Source of the DNA: Pseudomonas oryzihabitans
GTDB taxonomy: Bacteria > Pseudomonadota > Gammaproteobacteria > Pseudomonadales > Pseudomonadaceae
Reading direction: 5' to 3'
Assembly: GCF_014522265.1 (NCBI RefSeq)
Contig: NZ_CP017024.1
Span: 1,888,001-1,952,000 of the forward strand
Length of the DNA: 64,000 bases
Positions 20,036 through 28,687 of this stretch are shown piece after piece (position 1 is the stretch's first letter; each line of letters starts with the position of its first letter). The position numbers were made by a program, and so were the translations under genes. The notes below the pieces were generated by a model that saw only the letters and a list, made by a program, of their open reading frames with translations, was not told the DNA's origin and searched no databases.

Positions 20036-20800
20036 CTACCAGACCACCGACTGGCCCTGCCAGTCCCAGAAGCTGCCGGTCTCGGCCGGCGTTCGTGCGG
20101 CCAGCACCTCCAGCAGCCGTGCTGCCGCATAGGCTGGGGTGAACAGCTTGTCGGCCGGTACCCGGGCCTGGAAGGGCCGGGACAGCGCTGTGTCGGTGGT
20201 GCCAGGGTGCAGGGCCAGCACGCAGCTCTGCGGATTGAGCCGGGCAAGTTCGATGCTGGCGCAGCGCAGGCCCTGGTTGAGTGCGGCCTTGGCCATCCGG
20301 TAGCCATACCAGCCGCCCAGCTGGTTGTCGCCGATGGAGCCGACCCGCGCCGAGAGCGCGGCGATCTGACAGGGGTGCTGGCCCTTGAGCAGCGGCGTCA
20401 GCTGGCGGATCAGCAGCAGCGGCAGCACGGCATTGGCCAGATAGCTTTCCAGCAGTCCGGCCTGGTCCACCTGCGCCAGACTCTTTTCGGCGCGCGCCCG
20501 TGTGCCCTGCAACAGACCCGAGGCGCACAGCAGCAGGTCCAGGCGGGGCGTCTCGTCAGCCAGGCGGGCCGCCAGCTCGGGCTCGGCCAGCGGATCGACA
20601 TCGAGGCGGCGCAGCCGCGGGCCATGGCGCCGCTCCAGCGCGGCCAGACCGGCATGCCCCTCGGCCTGACGGGCGCAGGCCCAGACCCGCGCGACGTCGT
20701 CGCGGGCCAGCAACTGGTCGCACAGGGCCAGACCGAGGCCGCCGGTGGCGCCATACACCAGGACCTGGGCGGGCTGCTCCAGGCGTTGCCAGAAGGTCAT
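20036..20800 (-). CDS. SDR family NAD(P)-dependent oxidoreductase (C-factor-like)
   Basis: A 254-residue short-chain dehydrogenase. The cofactor loop VYGATGGLGLAL is at about 15-26, CASGL stands in place of NNAG, and the catalytic serine is in AALSARVGS. The YxxxK pair is YGYRMAKAALN, and HPGTTDTALSRPF follows. It belongs to the CsgA/C-factor-like group, whose physiological substrates are mostly unknown. It is convergent with the LysE-type gene. Confidence 0.87.
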   Translation of the reverse strand: MTFWQRLEQPAQVLVYGATGGLGLALCDQLLARDDVARVWACARQAEGHAGLAALERRHGPRLRRLDVDPLAEPELAARLADETPRLDLLLCASGLLQGTRARAEKSLAQVDQAGLLESYLANAVLPLLLIRQLTPLLKGQHPCQIAALSARVGSIGDNQLGGWYGYRMAKAALNQGLRCASIELARLNPQSCVLALHPGTTDTALSRPFQARVPADKLFTPAYAAARLLEVLAARTPAETGSFWDWQGQSVVW

Positions 20801-20901
20801 GGGAGACTCCAGTCAGATCGCTATCCCTGTCGGACCGCGCCGCCACGCTGGGGTGCGCCGCCGCGGCGCGGTATCCTGGGCTTTTGCCGGAGAAATCCCC
20901 C

Positions 20902-21363
20902 GTGATCCTGTGGATCGATGCCGATGCCTGTCCGCGCGCCGCCAAGGAGCTGGTCTGCAAATTCGCCCTCAAGCGCAAGCTGGAGGTGGTGCTGGTGGCT
21001 GGCCAGCCACAGATCAAGCCGCCCTTCGCTTGTGTGCGCCTGGTGGTGGTGCCCAGTGGCCCCGACGCCGCCGACGACCATCTGGTCGAGCAGGCGCAGC
21101 CCGGTGACCTGGTGATCTGCAGCGACATTCCCCTGGCCGACCGGCTGGTGAAGAAGGGCGTGGTCGCCCTCGATCCGCGTGGTCAGGAATTCGACGAGCG
21201 CAACATGGGCCAGCGCCTGGCCATGCGCAATCTGATGACTGATCTACGCGACCAGGGCCAGATGGGCGGCGGCCAGGCCGGCTACGGCGAACGTGATCGC
21301 CAGGCCTTCGCCAATGCCCTGGATCGGCTGCTCACTCGCCTCCAGCGCAGCGCTGCTGGCTAG
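20902..21363 (+). CDS. YaiI/YqxD family protein (DUF188)
   Basis: A 153-residue protein with GTG start reading MILWIDADACPRAAKELVCK. The PIN-like DUF188 signatures are IDADACP, VVVPSGPDAADDHLVE, GDLVICSDIPLADRLVKKG and DPRGQEFDERNMG. The acidic residues look like a nuclease-type metal site, but activity is not established. It is divergent from the SDR gene, with about 100 bases between. Confidence 0.9.
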   Translation: MILWIDADACPRAAKELVCKFALKRKLEVVLVAGQPQIKPPFACVRLVVVPSGPDAADDHLVEQAQPGDLVICSDIPLADRLVKKGVVALDPRGQEFDERNMGQRLAMRNLMTDLRDQGQMGGGQAGYGERDRQAFANALDRLLTRLQRSAAG

Positions 21364-21377
21364 GCACGGAGCCTCGC

Positions 21378-23498
21378 CTAGGCCGGGACGGCCGCGAGGG
21401 CGGGTTGCTGCAGCCAGGTGCGCAGTTGCGGCAACGGCATGGGCCGGCCGAACAGATAGCCCTGCATGAAGTTGCAGCCGTTGGCCTGCAGGAACTGGCG
21501 TTGCTCGTTGGTTTCCACCCCTTCGGCGACCACGTTGAGGCCCAGCTTGTGCGCCATGGCGATGATCGCCGCGGCGATGGCCATGTCGTTGCTCTGCTTG
21601 GGAATGGTGCGGACGAAGGCGCGATCGACCTTGAGCGAATCCACCGGCAGCCGGCTCAGATAGGCCAGCGATGAATAGCCGCTGCCGAAGTCGTCGATGG
21701 ACACCCGCACGCCCAGGGTACGGATCTCGCCGAGTACCTCGACGGCCACGTTGAGACTGTGCATCAGGGCGTTCTCGGTCACCTCGAGGATCAGCGCCGA
21801 CGCCGGCAGGTCCTCGGCCTGCAAGGCCCGGGCGATGGCTTGGGGCAGCAGGCGATCGCTCAGATTCAGTGCCGAGCAATTCACCGAAACGCGCAGCTCC
21901 GCATGACCCTCACGGTGCAGCTGGGCGAGATCGGCGCAGGCCTGGCGCATGACCCAGCCATCCAGGTCGGCGATCAGTCCGGTTTCCTCGGCGACGCGCA
22001 CGAAGCGTTCGGGGCTCAGTGGGCCCAGGACCGGATGCTGCCAGCGCACCAGCGCTTCCAGGGCCACCGCAGCACCGTCCGGATCGACGATGGGCTGATA
22101 GGCCACATGCAGGCCACCCTGGGCCAGCGCATGGCGCAGGTCCATCTCCAGGCTGAGCAGGTCGTCGGCATCGCGTTGGAGGTCGGTGGTGAATCTCTGG
22201 CTGCGATTGCGTCCGCTGCGCTTGCAGTGGCCAACCGCAAGGCCCGCACTGCGCAGCAACTGGCCGGCGTTGGCGCCGTCCTGGGGATAGTGGGCGATAC
22301 CCAGGCTGAAGGTCATGGCGATGCGCTGCCCGGCCAGTTCGAAGGGCGGGCGCAACTGCTCCAGCAGGCGCATGGCCAGGGGCTGGCTGTCGCCGCGCTG
22401 GCCGAGCGGCAGCAGCAGGCTGAATTCGTCGCCGGCATAGCGGGCCAGCGGCAGGTCGTTGTCGAGCACCGCACGGATCCGCTGCGCCATCTGGATCAGC
22501 AATTCATCGCCGAGGGCGTGGCCGAGGCTGTCGTTGATGCGTTTGAAGTGATCGATATCCAGCATCAGCAGGGCGAACTGCTCTCCGGTGCGTGCCTGGC
22601 CGATGGCGCGGTCGACGGTCTGGATGAAACTGCCGCCGTTGAGCAGGTGGGTGAGGGGATCGTGCAGGGTGATCTGATCGAGGGTGGTCGAGACCCGCTC
22701 CAGCCGCAGGCGCTGGGCATTGAAGCGTTCGCCGGCCCAGGCGGCGAGCAGGCCGACCATGATGATGAACAGGGTGCCGAGGGCGATGCCCATGCCCAGC
22801 TCCAGGTGCTGATTCACTTCCGCCAGGCCGTCGGGTTCGAAGCCGATGGGCACGGCGAGGGTGAGGGCGGCCATGCCGGTAAAGTGCATGGAGACGATGG
22901 CGAAACCCAGGACCAGGCTCCCCAGCAGGCGCAGCCAGAGGGTCCTGAGGCCGGTCCTGCCGCGCAGGCGGAAGGCCAGCAGCAGGGCGCCCAGGGAGGC
23001 CAGGCTGGCGACCACCACCGAGACCATCACCAGCAGCGGATCATAGAGCTGTATGGCGACCGACTGCATGGCCAGCATGCCGGTGTAGTGCATGGTCGCG
23101 ATGCCCAGGCCGGCGGCCAGGGCCGCGAGCAGGTACTGCGGTGCGGTCAGGGACTCGCGCCCGATCAGGTGCATGACCGTGTAGGACACGGCGACGGCGA
23201 TCAGCAGCGAGGCCAGGGTCTGTAGGGGCGCATAGTGCACATGGATGCCGATCTTGAACGACAGCATGGCCAGGAAGTGCATCGACCAGATGCCCCCGCC
23301 CAGGGCGACGGCGCCGATCAGCTTGGCCAGCTCGCTGCTGCGGCGGGAGCGACTGTTGGTCACCCAGTCGGCCATGGCCAGGGCGGTGTAGCCGGCGGCG
23401 CTGGCGATCAGGTACGCCAGGACCACGAGCAGGCTTTCGTACTCGTTGGCAGCCAGGATCTGATGGCCGGGAGGCAGCAGGGTGGAGAAGTTCAGCAT
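21378..23498 (-). CDS. MHYT-GGDEF-EAL c-di-GMP protein (MucR/NbdA type)
   Basis: A 706-residue integral membrane signalling protein. Seven predicted helices carry three MHYT-type motifs (SMHFLAM 72-78, TMHYTGM 135-141, SMHFTGM 203-209) that in this family are proposed to bind copper and sense NO, CO or O2. The GGDEF domain (about 265-440) has AGDEF at 355-359 in the active loop. The EAL domain (about 450-700) has EAL at 481-483, TENALMHS, DDFGSGYSS at 602-610 and EGVET, so the phosphodiesterase site looks intact. In Pseudomonas, MucR feeds alginate synthesis and NbdA promotes NO-induced dispersal. The AGDEF variant recalls NbdA, but I cannot assign orthology. Confidence 0.92.
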   Translation of the reverse strand: MLNFSTLLPPGHQILAANEYESLLVVLAYLIASAAGYTALAMADWVTNSRSRRSSELAKLIGAVALGGGIWSMHFLAMLSFKIGIHVHYAPLQTLASLLIAVAVSYTVMHLIGRESLTAPQYLLAALAAGLGIATMHYTGMLAMQSVAIQLYDPLLVMVSVVVASLASLGALLLAFRLRGRTGLRTLWLRLLGSLVLGFAIVSMHFTGMAALTLAVPIGFEPDGLAEVNQHLELGMGIALGTLFIIMVGLLAAWAGERFNAQRLRLERVSTTLDQITLHDPLTHLLNGGSFIQTVDRAIGQARTGEQFALLMLDIDHFKRINDSLGHALGDELLIQMAQRIRAVLDNDLPLARYAGDEFSLLLPLGQRGDSQPLAMRLLEQLRPPFELAGQRIAMTFSLGIAHYPQDGANAGQLLRSAGLAVGHCKRSGRNRSQRFTTDLQRDADDLLSLEMDLRHALAQGGLHVAYQPIVDPDGAAVALEALVRWQHPVLGPLSPERFVRVAEETGLIADLDGWVMRQACADLAQLHREGHAELRVSVNCSALNLSDRLLPQAIARALQAEDLPASALILEVTENALMHSLNVAVEVLGEIRTLGVRVSIDDFGSGYSSLAYLSRLPVDSLKVDRAFVRTIPKQSNDMAIAAAIIAMAHKLGLNVVAEGVETNEQRQFLQANGCNFMQGYLFGRPMPLPQLRTWLQQPALAAVPA

Positions 23499-23615
23499 GC
23501 TCTATCGCCAGCGTGCACACGAGGTTTCGGGAGAGGTTGATGCTCAGGGCATCGGCAGCGGTAGCCGGGCCTTTAATTCGTTCGATGGACGTACCGGTTA
23601 GGGGGCTGCCTGCCG

Positions 23616-24170
23616 TCAGGCCTTGGGCGTGCGGCTGCGGCGCCACAGCCAGAGCAGCAGGCCGATCACCACCAGGCCGCCCAGCACCATCAGTTCATAC
23701 CGCTTGAGATTGCCCAGCACTCCTTCGAGGACGGCGCCGAAGTGAAAGGCGGCATAACCCAGCACCGTGGCCCAGACGATGGCGCCGATGCCGTTGAGGA
23801 TCAGGTAGCGCGCCGGCGGATAGCCAGACAGGCCGATCGCCACCGGCATCACCGTGCGCAGGCCGTAGACGAAGCGAAAGCTCAGCACCCAGAGATCCGG
23901 ATGGCGCCGGATGTGCGCCAGCGCCTTTTCGCCGGCGGCTTCCCACTTGGGTTTGCGCGCCAGCAGCTTGCGCCCATGGCGCCGGCCGAGGAAGTACCAG
24001 AGCTGATCGCCGGCATAGCTGCCGCAGAAGGCGACCAGGATGACGGTCTGGATGTTCATGTAGTCGCGGAAGGCCAGGAAACCGGCCAGTACCAGAATGG
24101 TTTCGCCCTCGAAAAAGGTGCCGAGAAAAAGGGCGAAATAGCCGAAATCGTGGAGGAATTGTTGGAGCAT
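23616..24170 (-). CDS. DedA family inner-membrane protein
   Basis: A 184-residue DedA/VTT-domain protein: GTFFEGETILVLAGFLA, GSYAGDQLWYFLGRRHG and RFVYGLRTVMPVAIGLSGYP, with a C-terminal membrane helix and basic tail LWLWRRSRTPKA. The conserved acidic E and D and the arginine in FRFVYGLR are those required in E. coli YqjA/YghB. DedA proteins are thought to recycle undecaprenyl phosphate or other lipids and support proton-motive-force homeostasis. Confidence 0.92.
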   Translation of the reverse strand: MLQQFLHDFGYFALFLGTFFEGETILVLAGFLAFRDYMNIQTVILVAFCGSYAGDQLWYFLGRRHGRKLLARKPKWEAAGEKALAHIRRHPDLWVLSFRFVYGLRTVMPVAIGLSGYPPARYLILNGIGAIVWATVLGYAAFHFGAVLEGVLGNLKRYELMVLGGLVVIGLLLWLWRRSRTPKA

Positions 24171-24406
24171 TCGGCGCTACACGAGGTGAATAAAGATGGC
24201 GCAGCCTACCCCGGTTGGCGTCTGGAAAGAAAGTGTGACGGACTTCCGTCCGCCGGGTGCCAGGCGGTCAGGCAGGGATTTCGCTGCGACCCTGTGTCAC
24301 GCCGGGTCCAGCCGGCGTCTGCCTTGGATAGCACCTATAGGCACTCCATATTGTCATCTGCTGTTACCAATCGGTCATGATTGTGGCCTATAACCCATCA
24401 CACTGA

Positions 24407-25456
<1,050 letters not shown>

Positions 25457-25465
25457 GGAGCTTCA

Positions 25466-27694
25466 ATGAGTAGCCAGGGTTTCGTCGAAACCGATCTGCA
25501 ACAGCCCGTCACTGCCGAGTCTCTGGAGACGCCGGAGGAGGCGATCGCGACAGACGTCGAGTCGCAGCCGTCCGCGCCCGTGCTCGAGGTGCCTGCCGCG
25601 CCCAGCGTGCCGGCGGCCAACGTGGACGACAGCAGCCTCTATATCCATCGCGAGCTGTCGCAGCTGCAGTTCAACATCCGCGTGCTGGAGCAGGCTCTCG
25701 ACGAATCCTATCCGCTACTCGAGCGCCTCAAGTTCCTGCTGATCTTTTCCAGCAACCTGGACGAATTCTTCGAGATCCGCGTGGCGGGCTTGAAGAAGCA
25801 GATCGCCTTCGCCCGCGAGCAGGCCGGGGCCGATGGCCTGCTGCCGCACCAGGCGCTGGCGCGCATCAGCGACATCGTCCACGGCCAGGTGGACCGGCAG
25901 TACGCCATCCTCAACGATGTCCTCTTGCCGGCCCTCGCCGAGCAGCGGATTCGCTTCATCCGCCGTCGTTACTGGGACGTCAAGATCAAGGCCTGGGTGC
26001 GCAAGTTCTTCCGCGACGAGATCGCGCCCATCATCACCCCCATCGGCCTGGACCCGACCCATCCCTTCCCGCTGCTGGTGAACAAGAGCCTCAACTTCAT
26101 CGTCGAGCTGGAGGGCATGGACGCCTTTGGTCGCGACTCGGGTCTGGCCATCATCCCGGCGCCACGCCTGCTGCCGCGGATCATCCGGGTGCCGGAGGAA
26201 GTCGCGGGCCCCGGAGACAACTACGTCTTCCTGTCCTCGATGATCCACGCCCACGCCGACGATCTCTTCCCCGGCATGAAGGTCAAGGGCTGCTTCCAGT
26301 TCCGCCTGACCCGCAACGCCGATCTCTCGGTGGACACCGAGGATGTCGAAGACCTGGCGCGTGCCCTGCGCGGCGAGCTGTTCTCCCGTCGCTACGGCGA
26401 TGCGGTGCGGGTCGAGGTGGTGGACATCTGCCCGAAACACCTCACCGACTACCTGCTCAAGCAGTTCAATCTGGGCGAGAGCGAGCTGTACAAGGTCAAC
26501 GGCCCGGTCAACCTGACCCGGTTGTTCTCCATCACCGGGCTGGACAGCCATCCGGAATTGCAGAGCGCTCCCTTCACGCCGACCATTCCCAAGCTGCTGC
26601 AGAAGAAGGACAACCTCTTCAACGTGCTGGGCAAGCTCGATGTGCTGCTGCTGCACCCCTTCGAGTCCTTCACCCCGGTGATCGACCTGATGCGTCAGGC
26701 CGCCAAGGACCCCAACGTCCTGGCGATCAAGCAGACGCTCTACCGCAGCGGCGCCAACTCCGAGATCGTCGACGCCCTGGTGGACGCGGCACGCAGTGGC
26801 AAGGAGGTGACCGCGGTCATCGAATTGCGCGCGCGCTTCGACGAAGAGTCCAACCTGCAGCTGGCCAGCCGCCTGCAGCAGGCCGGCGCCGTGGTCATCT
26901 ATGGCGTGGTGGGCTTTAAGACCCACGCCAAGATGATGCTGATCCTGCGCCGCGAGAACGGCGAGCTGCGCCGCTATGCCCACCTGGGCACCGGCAACTA
27001 CCACGCCGGCAACGCCAAGCTGTACACCGACTACAGCCTGCTGACCGCCGATGTGGCCCTCACCGAGGACGTGCACAAGCTGTTCAACCAGCTGATCGGC
27101 ATGGGCAAGACCCTGCGCATGAAGAAGCTGTTGCACGCGCCTTTTACCCTGAAAAAGAACCTGCTGGAGATGATCAACCGCGAAGCGTTGGCGGCCAGCG
27201 AGGGACGGCCGGCGCAGATCATGGCCAAGGTCAACGGTCTCACCGATGCCAAGGTCATCCGCGCCCTCTACAAGGCCAGCCAGGCCGGGGTGAAGATCGA
27301 CCTGGTGGTGCGCGGCATGTGCTGCCTGCGCCCCGGTGTCCCGGGCGTGTCCCACAACATCCAGGTGCGCTCCATCATCGGCCGCTTCCTGGAGCACAGC
27401 CGCATCTACTACTTCCTCAACGGTGGCGACGAGAAGCTCTATCTCTCCAGCGCCGACTGGATGGAGCGCAACCTCGACATGCGCGTCGAGACCTGCTTCC
27501 CGGTGGAAGGCAAGAAACTCATCACCCGGGTCAAGAAGGAGCTGGAAGGCTACCTCACCGACAACACCCAGGCCTGGGTGCTGCAGGAAGACGGCAGCTA
27601 CGTGCGGCAATCGCCGACCGGCAACCAGAATGCCCGCAGTGTGCAGGCGACGCTGCTGGAGCGGTTGGCCAGCCCGGTGGTGAATACCCGCTGA
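25466..27694 (+). CDS. ppk: Polyphosphate kinase 1
   Basis: A 742-residue PPK1, which polymerises ATP gamma-phosphate to polyphosphate. The N domain starts at SLYIHRELSQLQFN. The H domain follows, and the two phospholipase-D-like C domains hold the autophosphorylated histidine in FKTHAKMMLILRR and the second histidine in LEHSRIYYFLNGGD. A variable N-terminal extension (residues 1-50, acidic and proline-rich) precedes the family core. It lies 9 bases after hemB and is convergent with ppx across a repeat element. Confidence 0.97.
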   Translation: MSSQGFVETDLQQPVTAESLETPEEAIATDVESQPSAPVLEVPAAPSVPAANVDDSSLYIHRELSQLQFNIRVLEQALDESYPLLERLKFLLIFSSNLDEFFEIRVAGLKKQIAFAREQAGADGLLPHQALARISDIVHGQVDRQYAILNDVLLPALAEQRIRFIRRRYWDVKIKAWVRKFFRDEIAPIITPIGLDPTHPFPLLVNKSLNFIVELEGMDAFGRDSGLAIIPAPRLLPRIIRVPEEVAGPGDNYVFLSSMIHAHADDLFPGMKVKGCFQFRLTRNADLSVDTEDVEDLARALRGELFSRRYGDAVRVEVVDICPKHLTDYLLKQFNLGESELYKVNGPVNLTRLFSITGLDSHPELQSAPFTPTIPKLLQKKDNLFNVLGKLDVLLLHPFESFTPVIDLMRQAAKDPNVLAIKQTLYRSGANSEIVDALVDAARSGKEVTAVIELRARFDEESNLQLASRLQQAGAVVIYGVVGFKTHAKMMLILRRENGELRRYAHLGTGNYHAGNAKLYTDYSLLTADVALTEDVHKLFNQLIGMGKTLRMKKLLHAPFTLKKNLLEMINREALAASEGRPAQIMAKVNGLTDAKVIRALYKASQAGVKIDLVVRGMCCLRPGVPGVSHNIQVRSIIGRFLEHSRIYYFLNGGDEKLYLSSADWMERNLDMRVETCFPVEGKKLITRVKKELEGYLTDNTQAWVLQEDGSYVRQSPTGNQNARSVQATLLERLASPVVNTR

Positions 27695-27702
27695 GACAGT
27701 CC

Positions 27703-27724
27703 GGGCCCATGCCGACGTGGGCCC
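27703..27724 (+). terminator. Weak hairpin after ppk
   Basis: A 7-bp inverted repeat GGGCCCA/TGGGCCC with an 8-base loop, 8 bases after the ppk stop. No T-run follows. Confidence 0.4.
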
Positions 27725-27731
27725 TGGTCGG

Positions 27732-27768
27732 TTTCGTAGGTTGGGTTGAGCGGGAGCGAAGCCCAACG
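27732..27768 (+). repeat. Left 37-bp inverted terminal repeat
   Basis: Begins TTTCGTAGGTTGGGTTGAGC and ends AAGCCCAACG; matches the complement of 28649-28685 at 35 of 37 positions. The unit itself contains the small palindrome GTTGGG...CCCAAC. Confidence 0.9.
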
Positions 27769-27864
27769 TTGAGGGGCGCTTAATTCTGCGCCTTGAGTAT
27801 TACGGTGCCTTAGCTACTTATCGCGCTTTGCCGGTACCTCTTGTTTCGCCCACCCGGGCGACTC

Positions 27865-27892
27865 ACTTTTCTTTGTTTGCGCAAAGAAAAGT
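27865..27892. repeat. Perfect 11-bp hairpin inside the element
   Basis: ACTTTTCTTTG and CAAAGAAAAGT with a 6-base loop; AT-rich, unlike the GC-rich surroundings. Confidence 0.85.
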
Positions 27893-28106
27893 AAGCAAAA
27901 GAAAGCGCACCCCAACGTTTCGGCCCTCCGCTACGCTCCGGATACTCTCGTCCCGGCGCCGTGGCAGGGGCACGGCACGAAGGGGCTTCCTGTCCCTCGC
28001 GCCTTGCTCGGCGTACTGCCTCGCAACCCCCGCCACGACACCGGAACTCGGCCTCACTGACGGGGACGGAGCACAAGCCTGAGGCTTGGGTGTTCACAGG
28101 TGTAGC

Positions 28107-28132
28107 GTGGAAAACCGCCTAGCGTTTTCCAC
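28107..28132. repeat. 9-bp hairpin inside the element
   Basis: GTGGAAAAC/GTTTTCCAC with an 8-base loop. A related hairpin GTGGACAA/TTGTCCAC follows at 28154-28179; the two are probably diverged copies of one dispersed unit. Confidence 0.8.
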
Positions 28133-28153
28133 TGGCGTGTGACGCAGATACCT

Positions 28154-28179
28154 GTGGACAAGGCTTCGCCGTTGTCCAC
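28154..28179. repeat. 8-bp hairpin inside the element
   Basis: GTGGACAA/TTGTCCAC with a 10-base loop rich in GGCTTCGCC; ends directly before the heptamer array. Confidence 0.8.
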
Positions 28180-28180
28180 G

Positions 28181-28236
28181 CTACGGGCTACGGGCTACGG
28201 GCTACGGGCTACGGGCTACGGGCTACGGGTTACGGG
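28181..28236 (+). repeat. Tandem heptamer array CTACGGG x8
   Basis: Seven perfect CTACGGG units followed by one TTACGGG, without spacers. A 7-base unit inside non-coding DNA is prone to slippage and could vary between strains. Confidence 0.95.
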
Positions 28237-28516
28237 TTCTTGTGGCTATTCAACCGACACTTTCAGGCTAGCGAATCGCCCCGTTCAGGAGGGCGAACAC
28301 CAGTGTCGTGGAGCGGGTCGAGCCGCATGGATGCGGCGAGAGGCCTAACGGGCCATGGACGGCCCGTGCAGGCCGACCCCGGAACGACGCTGGCGTGAGC
28401 GAAACGTAGCATAGCGGAGTAACAGCCGCAGGCTGGCCCAAAGGGCGAGCAACGCGAGTCACCCGCAGCGCAGCGGAGGGCCGGATGTCCGGGGCAAGCG
28501 GTTTTGGTTACTTTTG

Positions 28517-28558
28517 TCCGGGGCGCGTAGTCCGGGGCGCGTAGTCCGGGGCGCGCAG
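28517..28558 (+). repeat. Triple 14-bp direct repeat
   Basis: Three adjacent copies of TCCGGGGCGCGTAG, the third ending GCAG instead of GTAG. Confidence 0.95.
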
Positions 28559-28648
28559 CCGCGACTGGCAAAAGTGACTCGCTCGGGAGAGCGAAACAAG
28601 AAGTGCCAGCAAGACTTGGTAACCGGCTAGGGCACCAATAGCCTAAAG

Positions 28649-28685
28649 CGCTGGGCTTCGCTCCCGCTCAGCCCAACCTACGAAA
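28649..28685 (-). repeat. Right 37-bp inverted terminal repeat
   Basis: Complement of the left repeat with two transitions. It ends 2 bases before the ppx stop codon. Confidence 0.9.
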
Positions 28686-28687
28686 AA

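Larger units (their letters stand above)
27732..28685. mobile_element. ~950-bp non-coding element with inverted ends between ppk and ppx
   Basis: The left end (27732-27768) and right end (28649-28685) are 37-bp inverted repeats that differ at two positions. Homology extends inward: the motif CTTGTTTCGC near 27838 followed by CGACTCACTTTT recurs inverted at 28565-28605 as a diverged copy. The interior has several hairpins, a heptamer array and a triple 14-mer, but no convincing gene; open frames here lack starts with Shine-Dalgarno sequences and family similarity. The right end stops 2 bases before the ppx stop codon. No transposase and no clear target duplication are seen. It may be a non-autonomous element or a composite of dispersed repeats common in Pseudomonas. 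Confidence 0.7.

Noticed and set aside
27810-28097. Possible small proteins in the ppk-ppx element (frames at 27810-28097, 27828-28082, 28139-28348, 28263-28571)
   Set aside because: They cross hairpins and tandem repeats, lack ribosome-binding sites and have biased composition; they are repeat-derived frames often mis-annotated in pseudomonads.
28181-28236. CTACGGG array considered as a CRISPR-like repeat
   Set aside because: Seven-base units with no spacers and no cas genes; it is a simple tandem repeat.
27732-28685. Insertion sequence with transposase
   Set aside because: No reading frame of useful length or with transposase motifs exists, and no clear target-site duplication flanks the ends.
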